The position numbers and the translations under genes are program-made. 64,000 nt of DNA, from assembly GCF_910596095.1 (NCBI RefSeq), contig NC_056537.1, positions 2,766,574-2,830,573 of the forward strand. The letters run 5' to 3'. Every line of letters begins with the position of its first letter. Position 1 is the first letter of the stretch. Origin of the DNA: Thunnus maccoyii (lineage: Eukaryota; Chordata; Actinopteri; Scombriformes; Scombridae). Under the pieces are notes generated by a model. The model worked only from the letters and a program-made list of their open reading frames with translations, was not told where the DNA came from and did not search any database. This document shows positions 1 to 10,165 of the stretch, piece after piece.

Positions 1-450
1 GAAACTTGTGGCCCAGTTAGATAAGTTTTCCATCCCAGTTTTTCTTTCTTTTTTCCCTCGTAATGTGATCAGTGAGAAATCTGTCACATAAAGACAAGAT
101 GGTAAACAGTTTGGAAAGCAGCAGAAAAGAGCAGCTACAGTGAGCTGAACTTTGGACAGTTTGAGGAATTGTAGAGAGACTGTAAAGGGAGTGTTATAGT
201 CTATTGGTCAAAAGATGATGTATGTTCTTGGTTATCTTAAGCTGACCTCTTTTGTTTTGTTTTGTTTGTTTATCTGCAATAGTGTTTTTCTATGGGCTGC
301 TATAGACTCCCATTTCAGAAAAAAATAAGAAGAACAAGCAAAAAGTTAAAACTCTCCTTGTACTGAAAGTATGTCAGGGTGTTTCCCAACGAGTCAAGAA
401 AACCTCACCCATACAGCTTCAGAGGCGGAGCAACATTGAAAGAGAAGACA
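1..450 (+). other. 5' flank of TRIM tandem unit 1
   Basis: No gene is seen here. The stretch is the left part of a tandem duplication unit: the text around 20-100 (a run ending in TGTCACATAAAG) reappears at about 4848-4930. The text at 300-450 (TATAGACTC, AAAACCTCAC, AGCTGCA, GGCGGAGC) reappears before the second and third TRIM genes at about 5050-5150 and 11526-11720. A short TTTTG microsatellite lies at about 248-272. I read it as promoter-distal sequence of the first TRIM gene. Confidence 0.6.
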
Positions 451-481
451 TTACGTCACATTCCTTAAATGAAACTGAAAG
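451..481 (+). promoter_or_regulatory. CRE-like site plus ISRE upstream of TRIM copy 1
   Basis: TTACGTCAC (451-459) contains an ACGTCA half site. GAAACTGAAAG (471-481) fits the interferon-stimulated response element core GAAANNGAAA bound by IRF and ISGF3 factors. It lies about 100 bp before the splice donor of the noncoding first exon, so within or just upstream of the transcription start. The equivalent positions of copies 2 and 3 do not keep this core. Function is inferred from the consensus only. Confidence 0.6.
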
Positions 482-580
482 TTTGTCACAACAACAGCAG
501 AACTGCAAGCAAGATACGTGTCTGTTTCTCTCTGAAGAAGAATTAAATTGAATTATTCAGAACTTTCTTAACAACAGACA
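482..580 (+). other. noncoding exon 1 of TRIM copy 1 (5' limit approximate)
   Basis: A consensus donor GTGAGTAC begins at 581. Homologous donors occur at 5273 and 11840, in front of the other two copies. The matching acceptor (TTTGTTCTCAG) ends at 1044, nine bases before the start codon. The gene therefore has an untranslated first exon, a ~460-bp intron and a single coding exon. The transcription start cannot be read from the sequence. The intron (581-1044) is plain AT-rich DNA. Confidence 0.6.
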
Positions 581-1053
581 GTGAGTACAGCTGATAATAT
601 TTATCAGCAATCACAAAACTTCAACTCTAAGCAGACAGGATGTTCCACTGCTTTCATTTGTTGTTCAATAGCTTTCAGTTTGGTGCAATATAACAACAAA
701 ATTCAAGATGACTCTCTCAATAGTTCATTGATCATAGATTGAAATAACATCAAATGAATCAAAAGAATAACTTTTGCTTTCTTACAGTTCAGGTTTGGTT
801 TCAGTGTGTAGTTGTTTCAACAAACAACTAACATAAAACTTCAGCTCTAATCAGACAGGATGATCAACTCCTTTCATTTTATGTTGACACTTGTCAAATG
901 GAGCATTCATTAAAGTGCAAAAAAACTATATAGTTGATAATGTACTTCTCAATATTCCAGAAAACAAACTTAGTACATCTGGATGAATAATCAAGAACTT
1001 TGTAACTACAGTTATTCTTAATCACACTTTGTATTTGTTCTCAGTCTGCAGAT

Positions 1054-2715
1054 ATGTCTGCTGCCAGCTGTCTGCTGACTGAAGATCAGTTTCTTTGCTC
1101 CATCTGTCTGGATGTGTTCACTAATCCAGTCAGTACACCATGTGGACACAACTTCTGCAAAAACTGCATTACTGAACACTGGAATATTAATGTCCAGTGT
1201 CAGTGTCCAAACTGTAAAAAGGTTTTCTATAGAAGACCTGAGCTGCAGGTCAACACTTTCATCTCTGAGATGGCTGCTCAGTTCAGACAGTCAGCTCAAC
1301 AGGAAGCCAGCAGCAGCAGTTCAGACCAACAAGCAGCCAAACCAGGAGAAGTTCCCTGTGACGTCTGCACTGGAACCAAACTGAAGGCCCTGAAGTCCTG
1401 TCTGGTGTGTCTGGCCTCCTACTGTGAGACTCACCTGGAGCCTCATCTGACAATGTCAGGTCTGAAGAGACATCAGTTGATCAAACCTGTGGAGAACCTG
1501 GAAGGCAGGATGTGTATGAAGCACGATAAACTGCTGGAGCTGTTCTGTAAGGACGATCAGATGTGTGTCTGCATGCTTTGCGCCATTTCAGACCACAAGA
1601 CACATGATGTTGTTCCTCTGAAAGAAGAATATGAAGGAAAGAAGGCAAAGCTGGGGAAGACAGAGGCTGAAATTAAGCAGATGATCCAGAAGAGACAACT
1701 GAATATTCAGGAGATCAAACGCTCAGAGAAGCTCAGGCAAAGAGATGTAGACATAGTGATAGCACACGGTGTTCAGGTCTTCACTGCTCTGAAGGAGTCT
1801 GTTGAGAGAGTCCAGGCTGAATTCATCAAGACGATCAAAGAGAAGCAAAGAACGACAGAGAAAAAGGCTGAGGACTTAATCAAAGATCTGAAACAGGAAA
1901 TCTCTGAGCTGAAGAAGAGAAGATCTGAGGTGGAGCAGCTCTTACACTCTGAAGACCACCTCCAACTCCTTCAAAGCTTCTCGTCCCTGAATGTTGCTCC
2001 ACCCAAGGACTGGACAGAGGTCAGTGTCCGTCCACCATCATATGAGGGGACTGTGGTGAGAGCTGTGGCTCAACTAGAGGAGATGATCAGTAAAGAGACA
2101 AAGAACTTGTTTGAAGCTGAGCTGATGAGGGTCCAGCAGTATGGAGCAGATGTGACACTTGATCCTGATACAGCATTTCACGGCCTGTTCCTGTCTGGTG
2201 ATAGAAAACAAGTGAGTGATAGGGATGATGATTATTATGATTATTATGAGGGGAATAGTCTCCTAGACAATCCAGAGAGATTTGATACTTGTGGTTGTGT
2301 CTTAGGAGAGCAGAGTTTTTCTTCAGGAAGATTTTACTACGAGGTTCAGGTTAAAGGAAAGACTGACTGGGATTTAGGAGTGGCCAGAGAGTCAGTCAAC
2401 AGGAAGGGGAACCTCACACTGACTCCTCAGAATGGTTACTGGACAATATGTTTGAGTAATGAAAATGTGTATGGAGCTCTGGCTGACCCTTCAGTCTGTC
2501 TCTCTCTGAAGTCAAAGCCTGAGAAGGTGGGGGTGTTTGTGGATTATGAGGAGGGTGTGGTCTCTTTTTATGACGTTGATACTGCAGCTCTTGTCTACTC
2601 CTTTACTGGCTGCTCCTTCACTGAGAAACTCTACCCGTACTTTGGTCCTGGTTTTAACTGTAATGGTAGAAACTCCACCCCTCTGATCATCTGGCCTGAG
2701 CCTGACTTTGATTAG
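1054..2715 (+). CDS. TRIM E3 ubiquitin ligase, TRIM21-like/bloodthirsty-like, copy 1
   Basis: This 553-residue protein has a complete RING–B-box–coiled coil–PRY/SPRY layout. RING zinc ligands are C15, C18, C30, H32, C35, C38, C51 and C54. A Ser-rich linker (86-90) leads to a first B-box-like motif (C102, C105, C116, C119, C124, H127). The second B-box has C154, H157, C165, D168, C173, C176, H181 and H184. A charged coiled coil spans about 190-310. PRY-SPRY runs from about 365 (motif VTLDPDTAF) to the C-terminus, with LGV and WTI motifs. RING TRIMs transfer ubiquitin, and the SPRY domain picks the target; many fish members are antiviral or interferon-induced (family knowledge). The ATG follows a splice acceptor by nine bases and is shared by all three copies. 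An acidic Tyr-rich insert (about 389-399) sits between PRY and SPRY. TRIM39-like naming is possible; the exact orthologue is not determined. Confidence 0.9.
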   Translation: MSAASCLLTEDQFLCSICLDVFTNPVSTPCGHNFCKNCITEHWNINVQCQCPNCKKVFYRRPELQVNTFISEMAAQFRQSAQQEASSSSSDQQAAKPGEVPCDVCTGTKLKALKSCLVCLASYCETHLEPHLTMSGLKRHQLIKPVENLEGRMCMKHDKLLELFCKDDQMCVCMLCAISDHKTHDVVPLKEEYEGKKAKLGKTEAEIKQMIQKRQLNIQEIKRSEKLRQRDVDIVIAHGVQVFTALKESVERVQAEFIKTIKEKQRTTEKKAEDLIKDLKQEISELKKRRSEVEQLLHSEDHLQLLQSFSSLNVAPPKDWTEVSVRPPSYEGTVVRAVAQLEEMISKETKNLFEAELMRVQQYGADVTLDPDTAFHGLFLSGDRKQVSDRDDDYYDYYEGNSLLDNPERFDTCGCVLGEQSFSSGRFYYEVQVKGKTDWDLGVARESVNRKGNLTLTPQNGYWTICLSNENVYGALADPSVCLSLKSKPEKVGVFVDYEEGVVSFYDVDTAALVYSFTGCSFTEKLYPYFGPGFNCNGRNSTPLIIWPEPDFD

Positions 2716-4845
2716 GAAAATAATTTGATTTTCTGCAAAGTGTCATTTAATATAATAATGATAAGTAATAATGTTCACTGGTATTGTACAGTAGGTTTGG
2801 GCAGTATCCATTCTTTCATACCTTAATATCTTCCCAACATTTTTCCTAGTATACAGTATATCACAGTATTTGTAGAAAAAAAAAGTATTTCTTTTTTCTT
2901 TATTATATAATATTTTTCTTTGATATATTGTATTACTACTTACTGCTGTGACTAATGTAATAATGTCTTCCAAAGAGTGAAAACATAAAATTATGAGAAA
3001 TAAGAAACCTTAACTAAAATATTTACATGTGTGGCAAATCCAAAACTGCCAACTACTCTCTCCCTCTCTCTCTCCAACTTACACTGGAAAATGAATGATA
3101 ATATTCCAGTTTAGGTAAACAAGAACAGTCTTCTTTATGATTTTCATCACTGTTGTCATCGCTTTTCTTACCAATGTTAGCATAAACATTTTGTACCTTA
3201 ACGCCGTCTCATTTATGGGTTTCAAAAGGCTCCGCCCAGGTCATCTACAATCAGTCCACAATGAGGTGCAAGTGGCCCAGGGAGGAAGAGCTTAATTGTT
3301 TTAAGAGGTGTTTATTTGTTAAAAGAGTTTTAAATTGGGAAAATGGTGGATTGCTGTTCTCCCCACAGGGCCGACTAAGGGTGGGGCGTGACACTTTGTT
3401 TTTTCAGATTCTTATCAATTTTTTTTGCACTTTTTTCTGTAAATGTTTTCTTTGATGTGTCACATCGCTTCTTTCTGCTACAACACACCAATTTTACTAC
3501 ACTGATTGATATTATTTAATGTAGTCTTCTTTATCTTAATACCTGCTTTCAAGACTGTTAAATAATCAGAAAACTATGTACTCATAAATAAGAAGTATGT
3601 GAACATCCTTAAATGTCTTGGTGCCAAATTCAAAACTTTGTATGGTCTCATCACTGTATGTGTAAAAAGTGTTATATTAATTATTGAAGACCTGTTTATG
3701 AAAAGGAAAAATCTGTGATCTGCGTTTGTCATATTTTTGAAATTTGATATAAACAAAAGCAAATGGATGTTGTCTTTGTGTCTGATTAAATTATTCACTC
3801 TCCACTGGATAGATAATGTGAAAAAACAGTTAATGGTGTTTCTAATGACGACCAAGTCATGTGATTAAAAACACCATCAGCTGTTCTCAGACTTGGAAAG
3901 AGCTGCAGGTAAAGTAATGCCGTGTAAAGTCTGACATGTGTTTCAGCAGCTGAAATGAAAACTAACCCTGAGAACAAGCACTTGATGAAGAACTGAAGCA
4001 GATTACATTAATGCAGGAGTACAACGAAGTGTGGTTTGATGCAAACACTATATCTAATGTAATTAATTAGCTTTTTGTGTGTATTTTTGTAGTTGATTTT
4101 ATTGTTAAATCATCTACTTTACCTTCACTTAAGAGGATTTTTACTTAGAACGTATTGTACTTTAACCACTTTCAAAAAGGGAGAATCACAGAGAAACCCA
4201 TAAATCTGCTGCTGTGGCCCAATCAGGGGGATTATGTAAGAAACACCAAGTTTGACACCCGAGGACAAATCTACTCAATATTTCAGAGGAAAATAGAAAG
4301 TAAGAACGTAATAAAAATAAACATTGCTCTCCAGTGGTGGTGAACATTTCTCAGTTATGAAAACCAAAACACCTGTAAAATGCAGGAGTTTGGGAAAAGC
4401 GATGCGACCAAAATGGAAGACAGACTGAGCTAATGTCAAATTATCCACAGTCTATAAGGTTATGTAATTTAATGTAAAGCTTCAGCAGGTGATATGAGCA
4501 ATAAACCAGAGTTTGTAGGAATAAGTGACAGCTGATGACGCCCTCTGGTGGAGTTTATTAAAAACTTCAGTCTGAGGCCATATGTGGACATGATCGTCAT
4601 AAATAACAACCAGTCTGATACTGAAACAAATTATGTGAATGCAGGAGGAGGAAAATAAACCCTAAATGTCTAAATAATGCAAGAACATAAAATAAAATGA
4701 TGAATGAATGATTGCTTGTTGGTGTACTGGTGGATTTTAGCGCATTCTTTAGAAAAAAGCAAATCTAACTTAAGAAGATGTTAGAAGTATTTTACTACTT
4801 TTGAAACCTCAGATTCACAAAGAAGCATGTTTATGTCCCTGTGAT
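2716..4845 (+). other. 3' flank of TRIM copy 1
   Basis: No convincing gene is present. About 2716-3480 is collinear with the 3' flank of copy 2 (8335-8503, then 10166-10700), so it is duplicated 3' UTR and flank. No strong AATAAA was picked close to the stop. The rest (3480-4845) is AT-rich intergenic DNA with only short chance reading frames. Confidence 0.6.
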
Positions 4846-5272
4846 AAAAGTTTCCCATCATAGTTTTTCTTTTGCTTTTTTTCCCTTGAAGCGTGATCAG
4901 CAAGAAATCTGTCACATAAAGGAAAGACAGATGGCAGCAGAAAAGTGCAGGCAAAAGAGTGATCTGAACTTTGGACAGTGGGGCTGTAAAAGAGCTATAA
5001 AGGGAGTGTTGTTGTTTATTGATCAAACATAATGTAACATTGTACAAAGTACGAACTTCTCTTGTACCAAAGCTATGTAAATATATTTTCATAGAGGCAG
5101 TCAAACCTCACCCACAGAGCTACACTGACAGTCGGAGCAACACTGAGAGATAAAGCTTTCAACATCACATTTCCTCAGATGCAAACAGGATAAGTCTTTC
5201 ACTTTACTCCAAAGAATTAAACAGAGTTAAACAGGTTTCTCTCAACAACACAGCAGATTCTTTCAAACACTG
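4846..5272 (+). other. duplicated upstream region and noncoding exon 1 of TRIM copy 2
   Basis: Homologous to 1-580: the start of the tandem unit is recognisable at about 4848, and the exon ends at 5272 before donor GTGAGTAC. At the place where copy 1 has its ISRE, this copy reads GCAAACAGGATAAGT (about 5181-5195), which no longer fits GAAANNGAAA. The transcription start is unknown. Confidence 0.55.
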
Positions 5273-6657
5273 GTGAGTACAGCCGATAGTTTACAGTTGA
5301 TTTTTACAGTGTTTCAATAATTGATACTATCTCAAGACTTCTTAGACAGGAAGTTCCACTGTTTTCAGTTGTCAAAAATAATGTGTTGGTATTGTGTTTG
5401 TAACAATATGATATAACAGAAGTTGTGTGTGGCCATTCAAAACATGCTAATAAGCCATATTTCTTCCTCAAGACCACAGAGAGCACAGTGTTGGCCATTA
5501 GGTTAGTTACTACACACAGTTCAGATCTTTGTGGCATGGCCTTTTTATTATGTAACAAGCTAATTATTCCAATTTACATTATATTTAATATATGTTAAAG
5601 CTATAATATATAACTATTCCGCATTAAAATGTCTAAAAACAACTAGACCTATGTCATATATTTGTTTAGTTGTGTACTTACATTATCCCAAATGTTTCCA
5701 ACAATTTTCAAATCCAGAGAAATCTGTAATTTTAATCAAGGTAATGATCCGTTTCATTTGGTCGCCTGTCAATGGCATCATACCTCCTCTACCAAAGAGT
5801 ATGCACGCACAAGATGCATGTGTTGGCATTGTGTTTGTCCACTACAATTGCATCTACCAAAGAGTATATGCATACAAGATAATACGTCAGCGTTGTGGTC
5901 GTTCGAGAGAAGCTGTTGACTTTTATTCAGTTTTAAGCCACATTTTATGATAAACTTTTTAGATCTTGGTCATTTTTAACTATATCTTTTAACCGGATGA
6001 AGGATTTTAGTCAACAGATGTCTGGATGATAAGTTATCAGAGAAACAAACTGAGAAAACGTCAGCAGAAGCTCTGCTACCAGCCCCTCCCGGAAGTCCAT
6101 TGCCAGCAACACTGATTTTTTACGTGAAACAGTTTTATTCACCATGTCTATTTGTTCTGGAGAGAACGAGACCTCTGCGGATAATTTGGTCTCGGTAAAA
6201 TCCTGCTGAACGTCTGGATCTTAAGTTATCAGAGAAACAAACTGAGCAAATGTTGGCAGCAGCCCCTACTGGACGTCCTGTGCCTGCTGAACAGTGTCAG
6301 AGACACATTAATTTTTAACGTGAAACTGCTTTATTCAATGTTTTTACCTATTCTAATCACCGGGTCCGTCTATTTTGGAGAGGAGGAGACCTCTGCGGAT
6401 AATTTGGCTACCGGTAAAAACATCCTGAATGATAAACACTGGAGTAATCCTATCCTGGAGAAGCTGTGTGTTTAACAATGAAGACAACAACTCCCATGAT
6501 AACTTACTACTTCACACCATCATCACACTCCGTCTTTTGTTATTGTTTTGATTGAGAGACACCCTAGCGGCAGAAATTACATATTGTGCGTTTAAACTAC
6601 ATAGTGGGTTTAAAAGATGTGTTGTAATTTATGTTGTACTTTGATTTTTGTTCTCAG
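5273..6657 (+). other. intron 1 of TRIM copy 2, enlarged by a repeat
   Basis: The intron runs from donor 5273 to acceptor TTTTGTTCTCAG ending at 6657. It is about 1385 bp, against ~460 bp in copy 1 and ~226 bp in copy 3. The extra length includes an interspersed repeat at about 6000-6600. Confidence 0.55.
6018..6430 (+). repeat. interspersed repeat with internal tandem duplication
   Basis: Two consecutive related segments (about 6018-6208 and 6209-6430) both begin near GTCTGGAT…AAGTTATCAGAGAAACAAACTGAG. Both end near GACCTCTGCGGATAATTTGG…CGGTAAAA. The whole block ends close to 6600 in TTACATATTGTGCGTTTAAA, which looks like a MITE terminus. The family was not identified. Confidence 0.5.
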
Positions 6658-6666
6658 TCTGCAGAT

Positions 6667-8334
6667 ATGTCTGCTGCCAGCTGTCTGCTGACTGAAGATC
6701 AGTTTCTTTGCTCCATCTGTCTGGATGTGTTCACTAATCCAGTCAGTACACCATGTGGACACAACTTCTGCAAAAACTGCATCACTGAGCACTGGAATAC
6801 TAAAGTGCAGTGCGACTGTCCAAACTGTAAAAAGGTTTTCTATAGAAGACCTGAGCTGCAGGTCAACACTTTCATCTCTGAGATGGCTGCTCAGTTCAGA
6901 CAGTCAGCTCAACAGGAAGCCAGCAGCAGCAGCTCAGACCAACAAGCTGCCAAACCAGGAGAAGTTCCCTGTGATGTCTGCACTGGAACCAAACTGAAGG
7001 CCCTGAAGTCCTGTCTGGTATGTCAGGCCTCCTACTGTGAGACTCACCTGGCACCTCATCTGACAATGTCAGGTCTGAAGAGACATCAGCTGATCGACCC
7101 TGTGGAGAACCTGGAAGGCAGGATGTGTACGAAGCACGATAAACTGCTGGAGCTGTTCTGTAAGGCCGACCAGATGTGTGTCTGCATGCTTTGCGCCATT
7201 TCAGACCACAAGACACATGATGTTGTTCCTCTGAAAGAAGAATATGAAGGAAAGAAGGCAGAGCTGGGGAAGACAGAGGCTGAAATTAAGCAGATGATCC
7301 AGAAGAGACAACTGAATATTCAAGAGATTAAACGCTCAGAGAAGCCCAGACAAAGAGATGCAGACATAGCGATAGCACATGGTGTTCAGGTCTTCACTGC
7401 TCTGAAGGAGTCTGTTGAGAGAGTCCAGGCTGAATTCATCAAGACAATCAAAGAGAAGCAAAGAACGACAGAGAAAAAGGCTGAAGATTTCATTAAAGAT
7501 CTGAACCAGGAAATCTCTGAGCTGAAGAAGAGAAGATCTGAGGTAGAGCAGCTCTTACACTCTAAAGACCACTTCCAGCTCATTCAAAGCTTCTCATCCC
7601 TGAATGTTGCTCCACCCACCAAGGACTGGACAGAGGTCAGTGTCCGTCCACCATCATATGAGGGGACTGTGGTTAGAGCTGTGGCTCAACTAGAGGAGAT
7701 GATCAGTAAAGAGACAAAGAACTTGTTTGAAGCTGAGCTGATGAGGGTCCAACAGTATGCAACAGATGTGACACTTGATCCTGATACAGCATTTCCCGGC
7801 CTAATCCTGTCTGATGATGGAAAACAAGTCAGTGATAGGGATGAAGAATATTACGATTGTTATTATGAGGGGAAGAATCTCCCAGACAATCCAGAGAGAT
7901 TTGATATTTGTGGTTGTGTCTTAGGAAAACAAAGTTTTTCTTCCGGAAGATTTTACTACGAGGTTCAGGTTAAATGGAAAACTGCTTGGGTTTTAGGAGT
8001 AGCCAGAGAGTCAGTCAACAGGAAGGGGAACCTCACACTGACTCCTCAGGATGGTTACTGGACAATATCTTTGAGTAATGAAAATGTGTATGAAGCTCTG
8101 ACTGACTCTTCAGTCTGTCTCTCTCTGAAGTCAAAGCCTGAGAGGGTGGGGGTGTTTGTGGATTATGAGGAGGGTCTGGTCTCCTTTCATGACGTTGACA
8201 CTGCAGCTCTTATCTACTCCTTTACTGGCTGCTCCTTCACTGAGAAACTCTACCCGTACTTCTGTCCTGATTATGACTATGGTGGTTTAAACTCCTCCCC
8301 ATTGATCATCTGGCCTGAGCCTGACTTTGATTAG
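6667..8334 (+). CDS. TRIM E3 ubiquitin ligase, TRIM21-like/bloodthirsty-like, copy 2
   Basis: This 555-residue protein is nearly colinear with copy 1: the same eight RING ligands from C15, the same two B-boxes, coiled coil and PRY-SPRY. I start at 6667 rather than at the longer in-frame ATG (6631). The splice acceptor (ends 6657) lies between them, and 6667 matches the start of copies 1 and 3. The acidic Tyr-containing insert between PRY and SPRY is present (residues ~390-400) but differs from copy 1 (EEYYDCYYEG). Substitutions against copy 1 are scattered through B-box 2, the coiled coil and the SPRY loops. Likely a cytosolic ubiquitin ligase with its own SPRY specificity; the target is unknown. 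Confidence 0.9.
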   Translation: MSAASCLLTEDQFLCSICLDVFTNPVSTPCGHNFCKNCITEHWNTKVQCDCPNCKKVFYRRPELQVNTFISEMAAQFRQSAQQEASSSSSDQQAAKPGEVPCDVCTGTKLKALKSCLVCQASYCETHLAPHLTMSGLKRHQLIDPVENLEGRMCTKHDKLLELFCKADQMCVCMLCAISDHKTHDVVPLKEEYEGKKAELGKTEAEIKQMIQKRQLNIQEIKRSEKPRQRDADIAIAHGVQVFTALKESVERVQAEFIKTIKEKQRTTEKKAEDFIKDLNQEISELKKRRSEVEQLLHSKDHFQLIQSFSSLNVAPPTKDWTEVSVRPPSYEGTVVRAVAQLEEMISKETKNLFEAELMRVQQYATDVTLDPDTAFPGLILSDDGKQVSDRDEEYYDCYYEGKNLPDNPERFDICGCVLGKQSFSSGRFYYEVQVKWKTAWVLGVARESVNRKGNLTLTPQDGYWTISLSNENVYEALTDSSVCLSLKSKPERVGVFVDYEEGLVSFHDVDTAALIYSFTGCSFTEKLYPYFCPDYDYGGLNSSPLIIWPEPDFD

Positions 8335-8503
8335 GAAAATAATTTGATTTTCTGCAAAGTGTCATTTAATATAATAATGATAAGTAATAATGTTCACTGG
8401 TATTGTACAGTCGGTCTGGGTGGTATCTATTTTTTCATACCTTGATACCTTCCCAACATTTTTCCTGGTATACAGTATATCACAGTATTTGTAGAAAAAA
8501 AAA
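8335..8503 (+). other. 3' flank of TRIM copy 2, first part
   Basis: Collinear with 2716-2885 downstream of copy 1 up to the A-run after TTTGTAGA. There it is interrupted by a ~1.66-kb insertion absent from copy 1. Confidence 0.6.
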
Positions 8504-10165
8504 TCATAAAACATTTGCAGCAGCCAAAGCCTGGGAGACACTATAGGGATAAAGCTTGTTTTTAACCCAGAATTGGTCACTTGGTGATACCGCCCAAGGC
8601 TATTGTACAGTGCAATGTGTATTTCATTTTTCTTTTTTAGGGACTGAGCCCAAAAGGCTACTGTAAAACTGTATTGTTTTTCGTGTGTTTCTTTCTTTCT
8701 TTCTTTCTTTCTTTATTATTAGGGCCTGAGCCCCAAAGGGGCGAAGACCCTATTGTATTTCGTGTGTTTGTTTCTTTCTTCTTCCTCTTCTTCTTTCTTT
8801 ATTATTACGCCACTTCAACCCTTAATTTGACCCCCTAAACATGCTCAAAAACTCACCAAATTTGGCACACACATCAGGTCTGGTGAAAAATTTCATAAAT
8901 TGTAAAAATTAAACCCCAAACTGCCAAAATGTACTCTCTAGTGCCACTTATGTAACTAAAATGGCTGTCACAGCCCGTAGGAATGTCATAGAGAGATCAA
9001 GCCAAAACTCAATTATTTGACTCATCTAGACCTACAAATCATATGCTGACACTCCTGACCTAAATCCAACGGGAAGTCCGACATTAGCCTTTCAAAATAA
9101 GACTTTGCCCCAATTTTGGCCCCTATCGGCTTCAAACTTAAATGGATGACTTATGACACTAAGCTGAAAAAAAGATGTTAAAAACTTTGTGATAACTCGA
9201 ACGGTTTGGATTTGATAAGCCCTGAAAGTTGCAGTGCCACATCTCCCTTACAATGTAAAACAATGGGGAGGCATGACCTTTGTGTCAAACAGGGGCTTCT
9301 GATGGCTAAACTATAAGTCTGACCACTCTCAAACCTGTATCAATGGATTCGCCATGAAATTTCCTACTAAAATATTATTTTTAATGTAAGATTTGGCCAA
9401 AGTAATGGGATTTATGAGGATATTTCACAAGAGGTGTTCTCTAAAATCCTCCTATCCAACTGCTCCTGGTGATGTCACTCCCTCAGTGCTGTGAAACATT
9501 CCGCAATACACACTCATTATAAAATCACAGGAGGAGCAAGAAAAGACTTTAAAACTCACACTCTAATATCTCAAAAACAGTAAAAGATAGAGAAAACATG
9601 TAAATTCAAGATTTGTAGGTCAAAGTCTCGTGACTCATTTAAAGTTCAAATGAAGTCTGTATCTAAAACTATGTGGAAGCAGTAAATGTTCAAAAAGGTG
9701 TGGGTTTGCTCACACTCTCCATTCAAATATATGAGTATTTTTCTGTGTCCAGCTGCAGTTACTTATTGTCTGTACACACCTGACAGTACTCATTTCAATC
9801 AAACTTTGACCAGGTCATGTGGGTTAAAAGTCTTTCCTTTTTTAAAAATAGACTTGATGAAAATTAGGAAATTAATTTGTTTTACACACGAACTCATCGA
9901 GACTTTTCAATTGACTAACTGAAATTCAAGTGAATGGGCCCAAAATTTGCATAATTTTGATGACACAGGTGTGAACAAGACAGACATGTCTCACCCTGCA
10001 GAAAATTCTCATCCTCACACAGCTGACAGTACACATGTCAATCAAACTTTCAAAATAAAAGCACACCACACTTGTAAGAAATATCCCTCATTTTTAAAAA
10101 GCAAAACGATCTGATCTCGATGGGCCATAGTGCGAGGTCCCGACCAACACTGCTTGCAGCTTTAA
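8504..10165 (+). mobile_element. ~1.66-kb insertion of an interspersed repeat in the copy 2 3' flank
   Basis: Homology between the 3' flanks of copies 1 and 2 stops at 8503 and resumes at about 10166 (TTATATAATATTTTT), which brackets an insertion. It holds AGGGCCTGAGCCCCAAAGGG (8723-8742), a partial repeat of that start near 8639, and ends in CTGCTTGCAGCTTTAATT (10149-10166). Related sequence in opposite orientation is found at about 63540-64000. No transposase frame is visible, so it is non-autonomous or degenerate. The class was not determined. Confidence 0.6.
8684..8715 (+). repeat. (TTTC)n microsatellite
   Basis: Roughly seven TTTC units, lying between two copies of the start of the inserted repeat. 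Confidence 0.8.

Noticed and set aside
6631-6666. In-frame ATG upstream of TRIM copy 2
   Set aside because: It lies before the splice acceptor (ends 6657) and is not shared by copies 1 and 3.
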